The notes: a model not told the origin generated them from the sequence alone. A stretch of DNA of 35,939 nt from Peribacillus frigoritolerans (GCF_001636405.1 NZ_KV440950.1:5423762-5459700), one strand, 5' to 3'; shown: positions 1-8,587, counted from the first letter of the stretch. Program-made: numbers and translations.

Positions 1-539
<539 letters not shown>

Positions 540-613
540 TGTTTGACTTGCTCATTTGCTTTTTTGATAGTGTGTGCTCACTTAAAATTTAACGTTGGCG
601 CTTTGTTTTGTTC

Positions 614-628
614 AGTTTTCAAAGAGCA
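614..628 (-). promoter_or_regulatory. boxA-type rRNA leader element
   Basis: The minus strand reads TGCTCTTTGAAAACT, the form of boxA found in Bacillus rRNA leaders. It lies between the last tRNA (Gly) and the 16S gene. In the family boxA binds NusB/NusE and lets polymerase resist termination in untranslated operons. No separate promoter is obvious in the 90-nt gap, so tRNAs and rRNA are probably cotranscribed. Confidence 0.7.
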
Positions 629-632
629 ATAA

Positions 633-706
633 TGGAGCGGGTGAAGAGAATCGAACTCTCATCATCAGCTTGGAAGGCTGAGGTTTTACCACTAAACTAC
701 ACCCGC
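633..706 (-). tRNA. tRNA-Gly (TCC)
   Basis: A cloverleaf is readable on the minus strand, with acceptor GCGGGTG pairing to CACCCGC, anticodon TCC in AGCCTTCCAA, a TTCGATT T-loop and an encoded CCA. It is the last tRNA of the cluster before the 16S leader. Confidence 0.95.
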
Positions 707-739
707 ATTTAATTTTAAAGTATTTTCAGAAAGAAAGAA

Positions 740-816
740 TGGTCGGGAAGACAGGATTCGAACCTGCGACCCCTTGGTCCCAAACCAAGTGCTCTACCAA
801 GCTGAGCTACTTCCCG
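740..816 (-). tRNA. tRNA-Pro (TGG)
   Basis: Minus strand cloverleaf with acceptor CGGGAAG, anticodon TGG in CTTGGTTTGGGACC, GGTTCGAATCC T-arm and encoded CCA; 77 nt. Confidence 0.95.
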
Positions 817-823
817 TAAAATA

Positions 824-900
824 TGGTGCGCCCGGCGGGAGTCGAACCTACAACCTTCTGATTCGTAGTCAGATGCTCTATCCAATTGAGCTACGGGCGC
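824..900 (-). tRNA. tRNA-Arg (ACG)
   Basis: Minus strand cloverleaf, acceptor GCGCCCG, anticodon ACG in CTGACTACGAATCAG. The A at position 34 is presumably edited to inosine by TadA. CCA is encoded. Confidence 0.95.
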
Positions 901-918
901 TAATTTCTATGATGTTAT

Positions 919-1004
<86 letters not shown>

Positions 1005-1063
1005 GAAAGCGACTTTGTAAGTTTAACACCTTTTCAACTTGATGTCAAGAAGAAAAATATCAG

Positions 1064-1145
1064 TGCGGGTGAAGGGACTTGAACCCCCACGCCTTGCGGC
1101 GCCAGATCCTAAGTCTGGTGCGTCTGCCAATTCCGCCACACCCGC
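1064..1145 (-). tRNA. tRNA-Leu (TAG)
   Basis: An 82-nt class II tRNA with acceptor GCGGGTG, anticodon TAG in AGACTTAGGATCT and a variable arm GGCGCCGCAAGGCGT. The 3' CCA is not encoded (ACTG follows the acceptor), so it must be added by the nucleotidyltransferase, unlike most neighbours. Confidence 0.94.
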
Positions 1146-1154
1146 GAAAATAAA

Positions 1155-1230
1155 TGGTGAGCCATGAAGGATTCGAACCTTCGACCCTCTGATTAAAAGT
1201 CAGATGCTCTACCAACTGAGCTAATGGCTC
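1155..1230 (-). tRNA. tRNA-Lys (TTT)
   Basis: Minus strand cloverleaf with acceptor GAGCCAT, anticodon TTT in TGACTTTTAATCA, GGTTCGAATCC T-arm and encoded CCA. Confidence 0.95.
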
Positions 1231-1239
1231 TAAATAAAA

Positions 1240-1314
1240 TGGCTGGGCTAGAAGGGATCGAACCTTCGCATGACGGAATCAAAATCCGTTGCCTTACCGC
1301 TTGGCTATAGCCCA
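1240..1314 (-). tRNA. tRNA-Gln (TTG)
   Basis: Minus strand cloverleaf with acceptor TGGGCTA, anticodon TTG in ACGGATTTTGATTCCGT and encoded CCA. Confidence 0.95.
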
Positions 1315-1393
1315 ATAATCAAATACTAATTAACAGCCAGGATAATATTATATCACGATAATATTTATTTGGCAAGTGTTTTTTAAGAAAAAA

Positions 1394-1469
1394 TGGCGGT
1401 CCCGACGGGAATCGAACCCGCGATCTCCTGCGTGACAGGCAGGCATGTTAACCGCTACACCACGGGACC
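1394..1469 (-). tRNA. tRNA-Asp (GTC)
   Basis: Minus strand cloverleaf with acceptor GGTCCCG, anticodon GTC in CTGCCTGTCACGCAG and encoded CCA. As I recall it, this Asp gene is absent from the shorter B. subtilis trnS cluster. Confidence 0.95.
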
Positions 1470-1494
1470 AGTATTTTGATTGTGCATAAGAAAG

Positions 1495-1566
1495 TGACCC
1501 ATACGGGATTCGAACCCGTGTTACCGCCGTGAAAGGGCGGTGTCTTAACCGCTTGACCAATGGGCC
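1495..1566 (-). tRNA. tRNA-Glu (TTC)
   Basis: Minus strand cloverleaf, acceptor GGCCCAT with one G-T pair, anticodon TTC in CCGCCCTTTCACGG. CCA is not encoded (ACTTT follows); 72 nt. Confidence 0.94.
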
Positions 1567-1586
1567 TTGATATAAAAATGTGTAAC

Positions 1587-1677
1587 TGGCGGAGAAGGAG
1601 GGATTTGAACCCTCGCGCCGCTTACGCGACCTACACCCTTAGCAGGGGCGCCTCTTCAGCCTCTTGAGTACTTCCCC
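1587..1677 (-). tRNA. tRNA-Ser (GCT)
   Basis: A 91-nt class II tRNA with acceptor GGGGAAG, anticodon GCT in CCCCTGCTAAGGG, a long variable arm (GTCGCGTAAGCGGC) and encoded CCA. Confidence 0.95.
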
Positions 1678-1685
1678 AAAAAAAA

Positions 1686-1760
1686 TGGCTCCGCAGGTAG
1701 GACTCGAACCTACGACCGTTCGGTTAACAGCCGAATGCTCTACCACTGAGCTACTGCGGA
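1686..1760 (-). tRNA. tRNA-Asn (GTT)
   Basis: Minus strand cloverleaf with acceptor TCCGCAG, anticodon GTT in CGGCTGTTAACCG and encoded CCA. It is the first gene of the tRNA-rRNA transcription unit. Confidence 0.95.
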
Positions 1761-1846
1761 ATAATGAAGATTGGGTTCCTTTTTTCACGCTCAAGGACCT
1801 TAGTGTTTGTCGTTAAGGACAAGTTGTTATCTTGTCGACTCTTATG

Positions 1847-1875
1847 ATTATAAAGAGGTTGCAACCTAAAGTCAA
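1847..1875 (-). promoter_or_regulatory. SigA promoter of the tRNA-rRNA unit
   Basis: The minus strand reads TTGACT, 17 nt, TATAAT, a near-consensus SigA promoter about 85 nt upstream of tRNA-Asn. The spacer holds a perfect 12-bp palindrome AGGTTGCAACCT (1856-1867). Downstream a small hairpin (GACAAG/CTTGTC at 1818-1836) lies in the leader. No second promoter is seen before the 16S gene. Confidence 0.85.
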
Positions 1876-1893
1876 GAGTTCTTTTGTGTTTTT

Positions 1894-2373
1894 TTATTTT
1901 TTTGTTTTTTGCTCCTTAAACCCTTGGTAAATCAATGTTCCACGACATTTACCACAAACGAAACGGGTAGTGTCGATTCGTTTTTTTCTTATATATACCT
2001 GCTGACAGTCTTCACATTTATATTGAATTGTATTCATCTTTTTCTTTAATTGGTTAGATGGCAGCGGCTCGCAAAATCTCGGTGCCCCCACTTTTTTGAG
2101 TAAATGCTTAAAGTCCGCATCACGATGCTGGTACCCCTTCTTCTCGATGTGCAGATGGTAATGGCACAATTCATGCTTAATGATTCCAATCATTTCTTCC
2201 ACACCGCGTTCATCAAGATACTTCTTATTTATTTCTATATTGTGTGAACGGAGCAAGTATCGTCCTCCTGTTGTCCGGAGACGCGGATTAAAACTCGCTT
2301 GATGACTAAAGGCCTTTTTAAAGTCTTTCAACGAAATTTCTTCTACTAGTTTTTGCAATTGACGATTATCCAT
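1894..2373 (-). CDS. SprT-like zinc metalloprotease-fold protein (YdcK)
   Basis: A 159-residue SprT-family protein. The zinc-binding HELCHYHL motif (HExxH type) sits near residue 70, and a C-terminal zinc ribbon has CEDC near residue 122 and CGKC near residue 144. Substrates are not known in Bacillus; eukaryotic Spartan cuts DNA-crosslinked proteins, and no such role can be read here. The longer frame starting at 2409 was rejected. ATG 2373 follows a strong GGGAGGGGG site, and a promoter -10 at 2408-2413 would put the upstream codon at or before the transcription start. Its place between the tRNA cluster and tex matches B. subtilis ydcK. It lies downstream of its own promoter and divergent from cmpA. 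Confidence 0.9.
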   Translation of the reverse strand: MDNRQLQKLVEEISLKDFKKAFSHQASFNPRLRTTGGRYLLRSHNIEINKKYLDERGVEEMIGIIKHELCHYHLHIEKKGYQHRDADFKHLLKKVGAPRFCEPLPSNQLKKKMNTIQYKCEDCQQVYIRKKRIDTTRFVCGKCRGTLIYQGFKEQKTKK

Positions 2374-2407
2374 TTCCCCCTCCCTTTCCTTGGTAACATG
2401 ACAACCC

Positions 2408-2435
2408 ATTATAACATAGACTAATAATACAATAG
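2408..2435 (-). promoter_or_regulatory. Extended -10 promoter for the SprT-like gene
   Basis: Minus strand TGTTATAAT is a TGn-extended -10, with a weak -35 CTATTG 16 nt upstream. The 35-nt leader then runs into the GGGAGGGGG ribosome site of the SprT-like gene. The region is shared with cmpA on the other strand. Confidence 0.6.
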
Positions 2436-2456
2436 GAAACTAAGGGAGGAAAAGCT

Positions 2457-2576
2457 ATGCCTAATTGGTTCCAGAATCAAATCCGCAAAGCCTTTTATGA
2501 AAAGGATTATTATCAAGTGAAGATGTTGAATCAATGTTGGTTTTTTTATCAAAAGAAAGAAAGTCTCAGATTATAG
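2457..2576 (+). CDS. cmpA: Cortex morphogenetic protein CmpA
   Basis: A 39-residue ORF starting MPNWFQNQIRKAF with a strong AGGGAGG site at 2443-2449 ending 7 nt before ATG. Sequence and location (divergent from ydcK, next to tex) match CmpA of B. subtilis, a small sporulation protein. There it takes part in a quality-control step during spore envelope assembly: it helps ClpXP degrade the coat scaffold SpoIVA when assembly fails and represses premature cortex synthesis. Conserved features visible are the PNW start and the LNQCWFFYQKK end. An AATACAAT box at 2426-2433 resembles the SigE -10, agreeing with mother-cell expression, but no convincing -35 is seen. Confidence 0.85.
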   Translation: MPNWFQNQIRKAFYEKDYYQVKMLNQCWFFYQKKESLRL

Positions 2577-2611
2577 ATTCGACATTGTTCCAAATATAAA
2601 TACATCATTTC

Positions 2612-2640
2612 AAAAAAACCCCTTCTAATATAGAAGGAGC
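2612..2640 (-). terminator. Rho-independent terminator of tex
   Basis: Minus strand hairpin CCTTCTA/TAGAAGG followed by seven T residues, 11 nt after the tex stop. On the plus strand there is no T-run, so it does not obviously terminate cmpA. Confidence 0.85.
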
Positions 2641-2650
2641 TTACCTTAGG

Positions 2651-4834
2651 CTAGTTTTGATCCTTTGGTTCGAGCATCGTTAAAGATACCCTTTGCTTTT
2701 GGGAGTCAACTAGTTCGACCCAGACTGTGACAACATCCCCAACGGCAACTACATCCAATGGGTGCTTTACAAACCGGTTGCTCAGTTTAGAAATATGCAC
2801 CAGTCCATCCTGTTTAACACCGATGTCCACAAACGCACCAAAATCCACAACATTCCTCACTGTACCTTGTAACTCCATCCCAGTTTGCAGATCCTCCATT
2901 TTTAGTACATCCTGCTTAAGCAGCGGTTTTGATAACTCATCCCGAGGATCTCTTCCCGGTTTCATTAAATCATCGATGATATCTTTGATCGTAATTTCCC
3001 CAATTTCCAATTCATTGACCAAATCAGCTGGATTTAGCTTACCTAACTCTTCATTCAGTGCATCACTGCCTAAATCCACAGATGTGAATCCCATTTTCTT
3101 CAATAATTTATTCACGGCACTGTAGTTCTCAGGATGTATCGCGGTTTGATCTAAAGGTTCATCTCCATTAATGATACGTAAGAATCCTATACATTGTTCA
3201 TATGTTTTGGCACCAAGCCGGGGAATCTTCTTTAATTCCTTCCTGCTTTGAAATTTCCCTTCCACTTCCCTTTTCTTCACGATATTTTGAGCAACAGATT
3301 TTGATAAACCTGCTACATATTGTAAGAGAGACGATGAAGCGGTATTGACATTAACACCCACCTGGTTAACAGCTGTTTCCACTACAAAGGTGAGGGATTC
3401 CGTTAACTTTTTCTGAGACACATCATGTTGATACTGGCCTACCCCCACAGATTGCGGATCAATTTTAACAAGTTCAGCAAGGGGATCTTGAAGCCTTCTG
3501 CCTATCGAAACTGCGCTTCTCTGTTCAACTTGAAGATCCGGAAACTCTTCACGTGCTATATCCGAAGCTGAATACACACTGGCTCCCGCTTCATTAACAA
3601 TGATATATGAAATGTTCCCTTTCACTTCTTTTAAAATATCTGCAATGAATTGCTCTGATTCACGTGATGCCGTTCCATTGCCGATTGCCACGATCTCAAC
3701 CGAGAACCGCTGAAGTATATCGATCGTTTTTTCACGTGCAGCATGAAGTTTCGCAGTAGGAGGATGCGGATAGATTACACTTATATCAAGTACCTTTCCG
3801 GTTTCATCAATGACAGCGAGCTTACAGCCAGTCCTATATGCCGGATCTAAGGCGAGGACCACTTTTCCTTTAAGCGGAGGCTGCAAGAGCAGGTTCCGGA
3901 GGTTTTCAGAGAAAATGTGGATAGCTTGATCCTCAGCTTTTTCCGTCAGCTCTTTTCTGATCTCCCGCTCTACAGAAGGCATGATCAAACGCTTAAGTCC
4001 ATCCTCTATCGCAGATTTAAGAACAACTTGGGCTTCAGATTTGTTATTTTTAATGATTTTACGTTCCAGATGACCAACGATGACTTCAGTCCGGGGCTGA
4101 ATGGAGATTCGCAAAACCTCCTCCTTTTCACCTCTATTCAGCGCCAACACCCGATGAGGTACGATTCTTTGAACCGGCTCCTCATACTCATAGTACATTT
4201 CGAAGATTTTTTTCTCGTCCTTCTCTTCATTTTTCACAGTTGAAATCACTTTTCCAGCTTTGAAAATTTCGGCCCTTATCCACTTCCTTAATTCTGCATC
4301 ATCGGAAATATGTTCAGCTATGATATCCTGCGCACCTGCAATAGCCTCTTCAATAGAAGGAACTTCTTTTTCTGCCGATATGAATTCAGCTGCTTTTTCG
4401 CTGACTCGAGGATGCATTTGACATTCCAAAAGCCAATTGGCCAGTGGTTCAAGCCCCTTTTCTTTAGCAACTGTCGCTTTCGTTCTCCTTTTTTGTTTGA
4501 ATGGCCTGTATAAATCCTCGACTTCCTGCAGTTTTGTGGCCTTTTCGATTTGTTTTGTTAATTCTTCCGTCAATTTCCCCTGTTCACCAATTGAACGAGT
4601 AACTTCCGCTTTCCTCTGGCCAAGGTTTTCTAGATAGTTCCATCTTTCCATAATGGAACGAATCTGCACTTCATCAAGTGAACCCGTCATTTCTTTTCTA
4701 TACCGTGCAATAAAAGGGACAGTATTCCCCTCTTGCAGCATCTGTATGACGTTTTGAACTTGATGATTTTTCAAAGTCAGCTCATTGGATATTTGTTTTA
4801 TCAATTCTTTTAATGTATCTTCTACAACGATCAT
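2651..4834 (-). CDS. tex: Tex-family S1 RNA-binding transcription accessory protein (YdcI)
   Basis: A 727-residue protein of the Tex family. An N-terminal helical region carries VPFIARYRKEMTGSLDE near residue 45, a YqgF-like nuclease fold is centred on ALDPAYRTGCKLAV near residue 330, helix-hairpin-helix segments include VNVNTASSSLL near residue 490, and a C-terminal S1 domain reads DFGAFVDIGVKQDGLVHISK near residue 660. Tex proteins bind nucleic acid and act in transcription; the exact Bacillus role is unclear. A TTG five codons upstream is inside the GGAGGT ribosome site, so ATG 4834 is taken as the start. It has its own promoter upstream and terminator downstream, so it is probably monocistronic. 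Confidence 0.93.
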   Translation of the reverse strand: MIVVEDTLKELIKQISNELTLKNHQVQNVIQMLQEGNTVPFIARYRKEMTGSLDEVQIRSIMERWNYLENLGQRKAEVTRSIGEQGKLTEELTKQIEKATKLQEVEDLYRPFKQKRRTKATVAKEKGLEPLANWLLECQMHPRVSEKAAEFISAEKEVPSIEEAIAGAQDIIAEHISDDAELRKWIRAEIFKAGKVISTVKNEEKDEKKIFEMYYEYEEPVQRIVPHRVLALNRGEKEEVLRISIQPRTEVIVGHLERKIIKNNKSEAQVVLKSAIEDGLKRLIMPSVEREIRKELTEKAEDQAIHIFSENLRNLLLQPPLKGKVVLALDPAYRTGCKLAVIDETGKVLDISVIYPHPPTAKLHAAREKTIDILQRFSVEIVAIGNGTASRESEQFIADILKEVKGNISYIIVNEAGASVYSASDIAREEFPDLQVEQRSAVSIGRRLQDPLAELVKIDPQSVGVGQYQHDVSQKKLTESLTFVVETAVNQVGVNVNTASSSLLQYVAGLSKSVAQNIVKKREVEGKFQSRKELKKIPRLGAKTYEQCIGFLRIINGDEPLDQTAIHPENYSAVNKLLKKMGFTSVDLGSDALNEELGKLNPADLVNELEIGEITIKDIIDDLMKPGRDPRDELSKPLLKQDVLKMEDLQTGMELQGTVRNVVDFGAFVDIGVKQDGLVHISKLSNRFVKHPLDVVAVGDVVTVWVELVDSQKQRVSLTMLEPKDQN

Positions 4835-4862
4835 TTTGTTTACCTCCAACCTTTTGCTCTAA

Positions 4863-4891
4863 TATATATAGTCTAGCAAATGAGCGATGAA
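4863..4891 (-). promoter_or_regulatory. Probable SigA promoter of tex
   Basis: Minus strand TTCATC, 17 nt, TATATA, in the short gap between the rsbX terminator and the tex ribosome site. The -35 is weak, so this is a reasonable but not firm call. Confidence 0.4.
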
Positions 4892-4907
4892 GTTGCGAAT
4901 TCCATAC

Positions 4908-4943
4908 AAAAAAGCTCACTTCCGAATTATGGCGAAAGTAAGC
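4908..4943 (-). terminator. Terminator of the rsb-sigB operon, overlapping the end of rsbX
   Basis: Minus strand GCTTACTTTCG pairs with CGGAAGTGAGC over 11 bp (some G-U) and is followed by six T residues. The rising arm and loop contain the last codons and the stop codon of rsbX, so translation and termination overlap. Confidence 0.85.
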
Positions 4944-5538
4944 TTCCTAAAATGAAAGTTGTATCATCTGCAGTTAATGGACTGCTTTTTAATATGCATT
5001 GGGCGTTCTTATCGATAGGGACCAGCCTTTTTAAAAAAGACTTAGCTCCCTTAAGTTCCAAACCATCGGAATGAAGAATGAATTTAGCATTTGGTTCGTA
5101 TTTGTATCTTTGCGTCCTGTATTTTTGTTTCCTGCCGGATAAATACCCTGTAACAGGTAAAGGGTAAACGAGTTTATCGTCGTTTGGATTATACAGGAAA
5201 AAGCGGATATTGCCCACTGAACTGTATACAAATTCATTCTTATCATAAAAGATTTTCAAAATGGAAACGGCTGCCCCCCGTTTATCGACTAAAACTTGAT
5301 TGCACACTGCCATTAGTGCTTCCACATCCAACTCATGATTACGTTTAACTTCCTCGATGACGGCATGGGAGGAATCGTATGCATTTTTCCCGCTGCCTAG
5401 CCCATCTGCCAGGACACATACAAAGTATTCTTCCGTATGAAGAAAAAAGTAATCATCACCACAGTAAACCATCCCGTTTTTAGACGATTGTGAGACAAGG
5501 ACTTCTATTTTTTCTCCCCTTAGAATATCTTTGATCAC
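4927..5538 (-). CDS. rsbX: RsbX, PP2C-type feedback phosphatase of the stressosome
   Basis: A 203-residue PP2C-fold serine phosphatase. Metal-site motifs are visible: CGDDYF near residue 26, VLADGLGSGKNAY near residue 42, LHSDGLEL near residue 156 and ADDTTFIL near residue 190. In B. subtilis RsbX removes phosphate from RsbS and RsbR, resetting the stressosome and recapturing RsbT after stress. The ATG overlaps the sigB stop by 4 nt (ATGA), the usual translational coupling at this operon's end, and the operon terminator overlaps its 3' end. The gene is short and single-domain, as in the family. Confidence 0.94.
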   Translation of the reverse strand: MIKDILRGEKIEVLVSQSSKNGMVYCGDDYFFLHTEEYFVCVLADGLGSGKNAYDSSHAVIEEVKRNHELDVEALMAVCNQVLVDKRGAAVSILKIFYDKNEFVYSSVGNIRFFLYNPNDDKLVYPLPVTGYLSGRKQKYRTQRYKYEPNAKFILHSDGLELKGAKSFLKRLVPIDKNAQCILKSSPLTADDTTFILGSLLSP

Positions 5539-6323
5539 TGAATTAACTCCGAGTTTTCAGCATTAATGGCTTCTTGAAGTTTCTTGATCGCGCGGCGTTG
5601 GAGCCTTGACACATGCATTTGGGAAATCCCAAGCTTATCGCCAGCTTCTTTCTGGCTTAAATTCTCTAAATAAGTATGTTGAATGATCATCTTTTCACGG
5701 TCACTCAGCACATGAAGCACCTTTTCAAGCACAAGACGCTGATTGACCTTTTCAAAACCTTCATCGACATTTCCGAATATATCAAGCAATGTGACAGTGC
5801 CGCCATCAGAATCCGCCTCAATAGAATGATCCACGGATAAAGCTTGATAGCTTTTTCCCATTTCCATCGCCTCTAAAACTTCTTCCTCGGTCACGCCAAT
5901 ACTATCGGCTATTTCATCTATTCTTGGTGAACGGTGCAGAGTTGTCGTTAACTCCTCGACAGTCACCCTGATTTTCGGACCTAGTTCCTTAATTCTCCTT
6001 GGCACATGGACACTCCATGTTTTGTCACGAAGGAACCTTTTGATTTCCCCGATAATAGTGGGGACGGCAAATGCCTCAAAGCTCTTACCGAAAGATTCAT
6101 CATATCGTCGAATGGCACCTAAAAGACCAATCATGCCGACTTGGGAGATATCCTCCTGAAATGATTTCCCTTTCGCATACTTACGGGAGATTGTTTCAAC
6201 CAAACTTTTATAATGAATGACGAGATTACTCTGCGCTTCTTCATCTTGATTCTGCTGGTAAGCTCTGATCCATTCATTTACCTGTTCTCTTTGTGCCTGA
6301 TTAGGTTGAGACTGTTTTTGCAT
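5535..6323 (-). CDS. sigB: General stress sigma factor SigB
   Basis: A 262-residue group 3 sigma-70 factor. Region 2 is recognisable in the segment ending SFEAFAVPTIIGEIKRFLRD and DKTWSVHVPRRIKELGPKI (about residues 80-115), region 3 in PRIDEIADSIGVTEEEV, and region 4 helix-turn-helix in LSQKEAGDKLGISQMHVSRL near residue 230. It directs RNA polymerase to the general stress regulon. The start overlaps the 3' end of rsbW by 23 nt in another frame, as in relatives, giving coupled synthesis of sigma and anti-sigma. Its own type of promoter is present at 7144-7168. Confidence 0.96.
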   Translation of the reverse strand: MQKQSQPNQAQREQVNEWIRAYQQNQDEEAQSNLVIHYKSLVETISRKYAKGKSFQEDISQVGMIGLLGAIRRYDESFGKSFEAFAVPTIIGEIKRFLRDKTWSVHVPRRIKELGPKIRVTVEELTTTLHRSPRIDEIADSIGVTEEEVLEAMEMGKSYQALSVDHSIEADSDGGTVTLLDIFGNVDEGFEKVNQRLVLEKVLHVLSDREKMIIQHTYLENLSQKEAGDKLGISQMHVSRLQRRAIKKLQEAINAENSELIQ

Positions 6324-6774
6324 CCATCTCCACCTGCTCTCCTTCTAAAAACTTAGTCATAAATACAGTAACCCCATCATGCTGATGAATTTTCACATCA
6401 TCCATCAGAGTTTCAATAAGGTAAAGACCCAAGCCTCCTTCTCTCAAAAGTTCGACTTTTTGTCCATTTTCGTATGGACCTAGCCCTTGACGAACCTCCT
6501 CGAAATTACAGCTCTTGCCACTATCGGAAACCATGACCTCCAAACGGTCAGGATAAAGGCCGAAACTTACTTTCACTTCACCTTTTTCAGAATCCTTGTA
6601 TGCATGCTGTACCGCATTTGTACAAGCCTCACTGGTAGCGATTTTCAAATCCTCTATTTCATCATACGCAAATCCCATCCGGCTTCCAATTCCAGAAAGC
6701 GTTAAACGAATGACACCGATGAATTCTGGTTTTGCAGGTATTTTCATTTCGATGTAATCATATACTTGACTCAT
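6301..6774 (-). CDS. rsbW: Anti-sigma B factor and serine kinase RsbW
   Basis: A 157-residue GHKL kinase. The N box is in ATSEACTNAVQHAYKD (about residues 46-61), the G1-type MVSDSG near residue 81 and the G2 box REGGLGLYLIETLMDD near residue 110. RsbW holds SigB inactive in unstressed cells and phosphorylates RsbV; dephosphorylated RsbV makes it release SigB. It overlaps rsbV by 4 nt and sigB by 23 nt, so the three are translationally linked in the order antagonist, inhibitor, sigma. Confidence 0.95.
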   Translation of the reverse strand: MSQVYDYIEMKIPAKPEFIGVIRLTLSGIGSRMGFAYDEIEDLKIATSEACTNAVQHAYKDSEKGEVKVSFGLYPDRLEVMVSDSGKSCNFEEVRQGLGPYENGQKVELLREGGLGLYLIETLMDDVKIHQHDGVTVFMTKFLEGEQVEMDAKTVST

Positions 6775-7103
6775 TCTAACCCACCCTCTGTACCACTTTT
6801 TATATCAATGATATCTGCAAGACCTGTTATATCAAATAAACGTCGTAACCTTTCCGATAATCCAACTAACGTGAACTCGCCATTATGTGCCCTAACACTT
6901 TTAAAAGCACCGACAAATACCCCAAGTCCCGTACTATCCATATACGAAACTTCAGTTAGATCAATAGTAATCGAAACATTTTCCTGCTCTGAAATTGGAA
7001 ATAGTGATTCTCTTAGTTTAGGCGCAGTATAAGCATCGATTTCACCTTTTAGTTTTACATTAAATTCAGTATTCAACTCATTAACATCTACTGTTATATT
7101 CAT
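6771..7103 (-). CDS. rsbV: Anti-anti-sigma factor RsbV
   Basis: A 110-residue STAS-domain protein. The conserved phosphorylation loop is YMDSTGLGVF with the target serine at residue 57. RsbV-P is inactive; RsbU (or RsbP-type phosphatases) removes the phosphate and free RsbV binds RsbW, releasing SigB. It is the first gene after the internal SigB promoter, so its level rises with SigB activity. Confidence 0.95.
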   Translation of the reverse strand: MNITVDVNELNTEFNVKLKGEIDAYTAPKLRESLFPISEQENVSITIDLTEVSYMDSTGLGVFVGAFKSVRAHNGEFTLVGLSERLRRLFDITGLADIIDIKSGTEGGLE

Positions 7104-7143
7104 CCTTGACCCACCTCTTCAAATCCTCTTCATTCCTATATCT

Positions 7144-7168
7144 ATACCCAGCAGAAACAATACTAAAC
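7144..7168 (-). promoter_or_regulatory. SigB-dependent promoter of rsbV-rsbW-sigB-rsbX
   Basis: Minus strand GTTTAG, 13 nt, GGGTAT, an almost perfect SigB promoter (consensus GTTTAA/GGGTAT), 41 nt upstream of rsbV. The -35 overlaps the TAG stop codon of rsbU. The same arrangement is known in B. subtilis and gives positive autoregulation of the four distal genes. Confidence 0.9.
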
Positions 7169-8173
7169 ATTTGATTTTAAAATTATTAATGTAAAATCAT
7201 CCCTCAGTTGGAAGTTCTGCATTTTCTCCAATTGTTTATATATATTATTCACCATTTCCTGGGCTTGCAAATGCATATTTTTTTTAATCAAACCAATAAG
7301 CGTTTCCCTTTCTATGAACCCATCATTCGTACGGCACTCCGTTACTCCGTCAGATAATAAAATGATCATGTCGCCACGATTCACCGTTTTTTCATATTGG
7401 CGATACCTTGTTTTTTTATCAACGCCAAGCAACAAGCCCTTTGCATCCAAATCGCTAAAAGCACCTGTAGCTGCGTCATAGTAAAATCCAGGTTCATGTC
7501 CAGCTGAAGCATAGGAAAATTGCCTGTCATGCGGGTCATATAAACCATAGAACATGGTTATGAACATGCTTGGATCAACATTATGCTCCACAACCCGGTT
7601 CAAACTCTCAAGTACACTTTTCGGTTCATGTCGATGCTCCGGAAGACTGTCCATCGCATATTTGATCATCGACATGCACAGCGCAGCAGGGATCCCTTTT
7701 CCTATGACATCGGCTATCCCAACACCTATACGCTCATTTTCATCCTGGACGAAGTGATAGTAATCCCCGTTCATCTGCCTCGCAGGAACACTGATCGCCC
7801 CAATTTCAAGAGCTTTGATATCAGGAATTTCCGTTTCCAAAAGAGTATGTTGAACGTTTGCCGCTATCTCGATTTCCGTTTTCAATTCCTGCTGTTGATG
7901 TCTGAGGCTTTGATGTTCACGGTATGCAATGCCGTAGCCCATCATGACTTCTAGTAGAAAATCGAAAGAATCCAATACTTTTCCCGGTAATTCCGGGTAA
8001 AGTTCCATTAAGTTATTTTTATGCATACTTATGATTTCTTCTGGAGATATATTGTATTTGATATGTAGGCGGCTAATCTTCTGCCCTTGATAGAGTGCCT
8101 GCTCATTTTGGTCTTTAAGATAAGTAGAAAGCGCCTCATGATACTTTTTCTCCATGTTCTCCCTAATATCCAT
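7163..8173 (-). CDS. rsbU: RsbU, PP2C phosphatase that dephosphorylates RsbV
   Basis: A 336-residue protein with an N-terminal helical RsbT-binding region (about residues 1-85), a linker coiled coil (HQSLRHQQQELKTEIEIAANV) and a C-terminal SpoIIE-type PP2C domain. Catalytic motifs are MNGDYYHF near residue 135, IADVIGKGIPAAL near residue 155, LLSDGVTECR near residue 276 and RDDFTLIIL at the end. RsbT freed from the stressosome activates it, which then dephosphorylates RsbV-P. The stop codon overlaps the SigB promoter of the next genes. Confidence 0.95.
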   Translation of the reverse strand: MDIRENMEKKYHEALSTYLKDQNEQALYQGQKISRLHIKYNISPEEIISMHKNNLMELYPELPGKVLDSFDFLLEVMMGYGIAYREHQSLRHQQQELKTEIEIAANVQHTLLETEIPDIKALEIGAISVPARQMNGDYYHFVQDENERIGVGIADVIGKGIPAALCMSMIKYAMDSLPEHRHEPKSVLESLNRVVEHNVDPSMFITMFYGLYDPHDRQFSYASAGHEPGFYYDAATGAFSDLDAKGLLLGVDKKTRYRQYEKTVNRGDMIILLSDGVTECRTNDGFIERETLIGLIKKNMHLQAQEMVNNIYKQLEKMQNFQLRDDFTLIILKSNV

Positions 8174-8182
8174 AGTCCCCCC

Positions 8183-8584
8183 CTAACGGAGCCATTTCGT
8201 CGCGATAATCTTAGTCCCTTCACCTGGTATCGATTCAATATCAAAGTCATCCATTAAACGTTTGGCTCCAGGAAGGCCTGCCCCCAGCCCCCCTGAGGTG
8301 GTATATCCATCTTCCATGACTCTGCGGATATCCTCAATTCCCGGCCCTTGGTCTTCTGCAATGATTTTCAATCCTGACTTCCCATTTATATTTAGCTTTT
8401 CTATGCTAACACTGCCTTGTCCAGCATATAGGTATATGTTTCGGGCCAATTCGCTAATGGCCGTTGTGATTCTGGCCTGGTCTACAGTACCGAACCCCAA
8501 CTCTTTAGCGACATTTCTTCCGAGCTGCCTTGCAGCTACGATGTCCCATTCATTTATGATTTTTACGCAGGATTGGAACTCCAT
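8183..8584 (-). CDS. rsbT: RsbT, switch kinase of the stressosome
   Basis: A 133-residue GHKL kinase. An N box is in ITTAISELARNIYLYAG (about residues 40-57), then EDQGPGI (residues 77-83) and the G2 box GLGAGLPGAKRLMDDF near residue 97. RsbT phosphorylates RsbS and RsbR in stressed cells, leaves the stressosome and activates RsbU. It lies 3 nt from rsbS and 9 nt from rsbU, a tight cotranscribed block. Confidence 0.94.
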   Translation of the reverse strand: MEFQSCVKIINEWDIVAARQLGRNVAKELGFGTVDQARITTAISELARNIYLYAGQGSVSIEKLNINGKSGLKIIAEDQGPGIEDIRRVMEDGYTTSGGLGAGLPGAKRLMDDFDIESIPGEGTKIIATKWLR

Positions 8585-8587
8585 TCT

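Noticed and set aside
1348..1560. Reading frame across tRNA-Asp and tRNA-Glu
   Set aside because: It is made of tRNA sequence and has no ribosome site.
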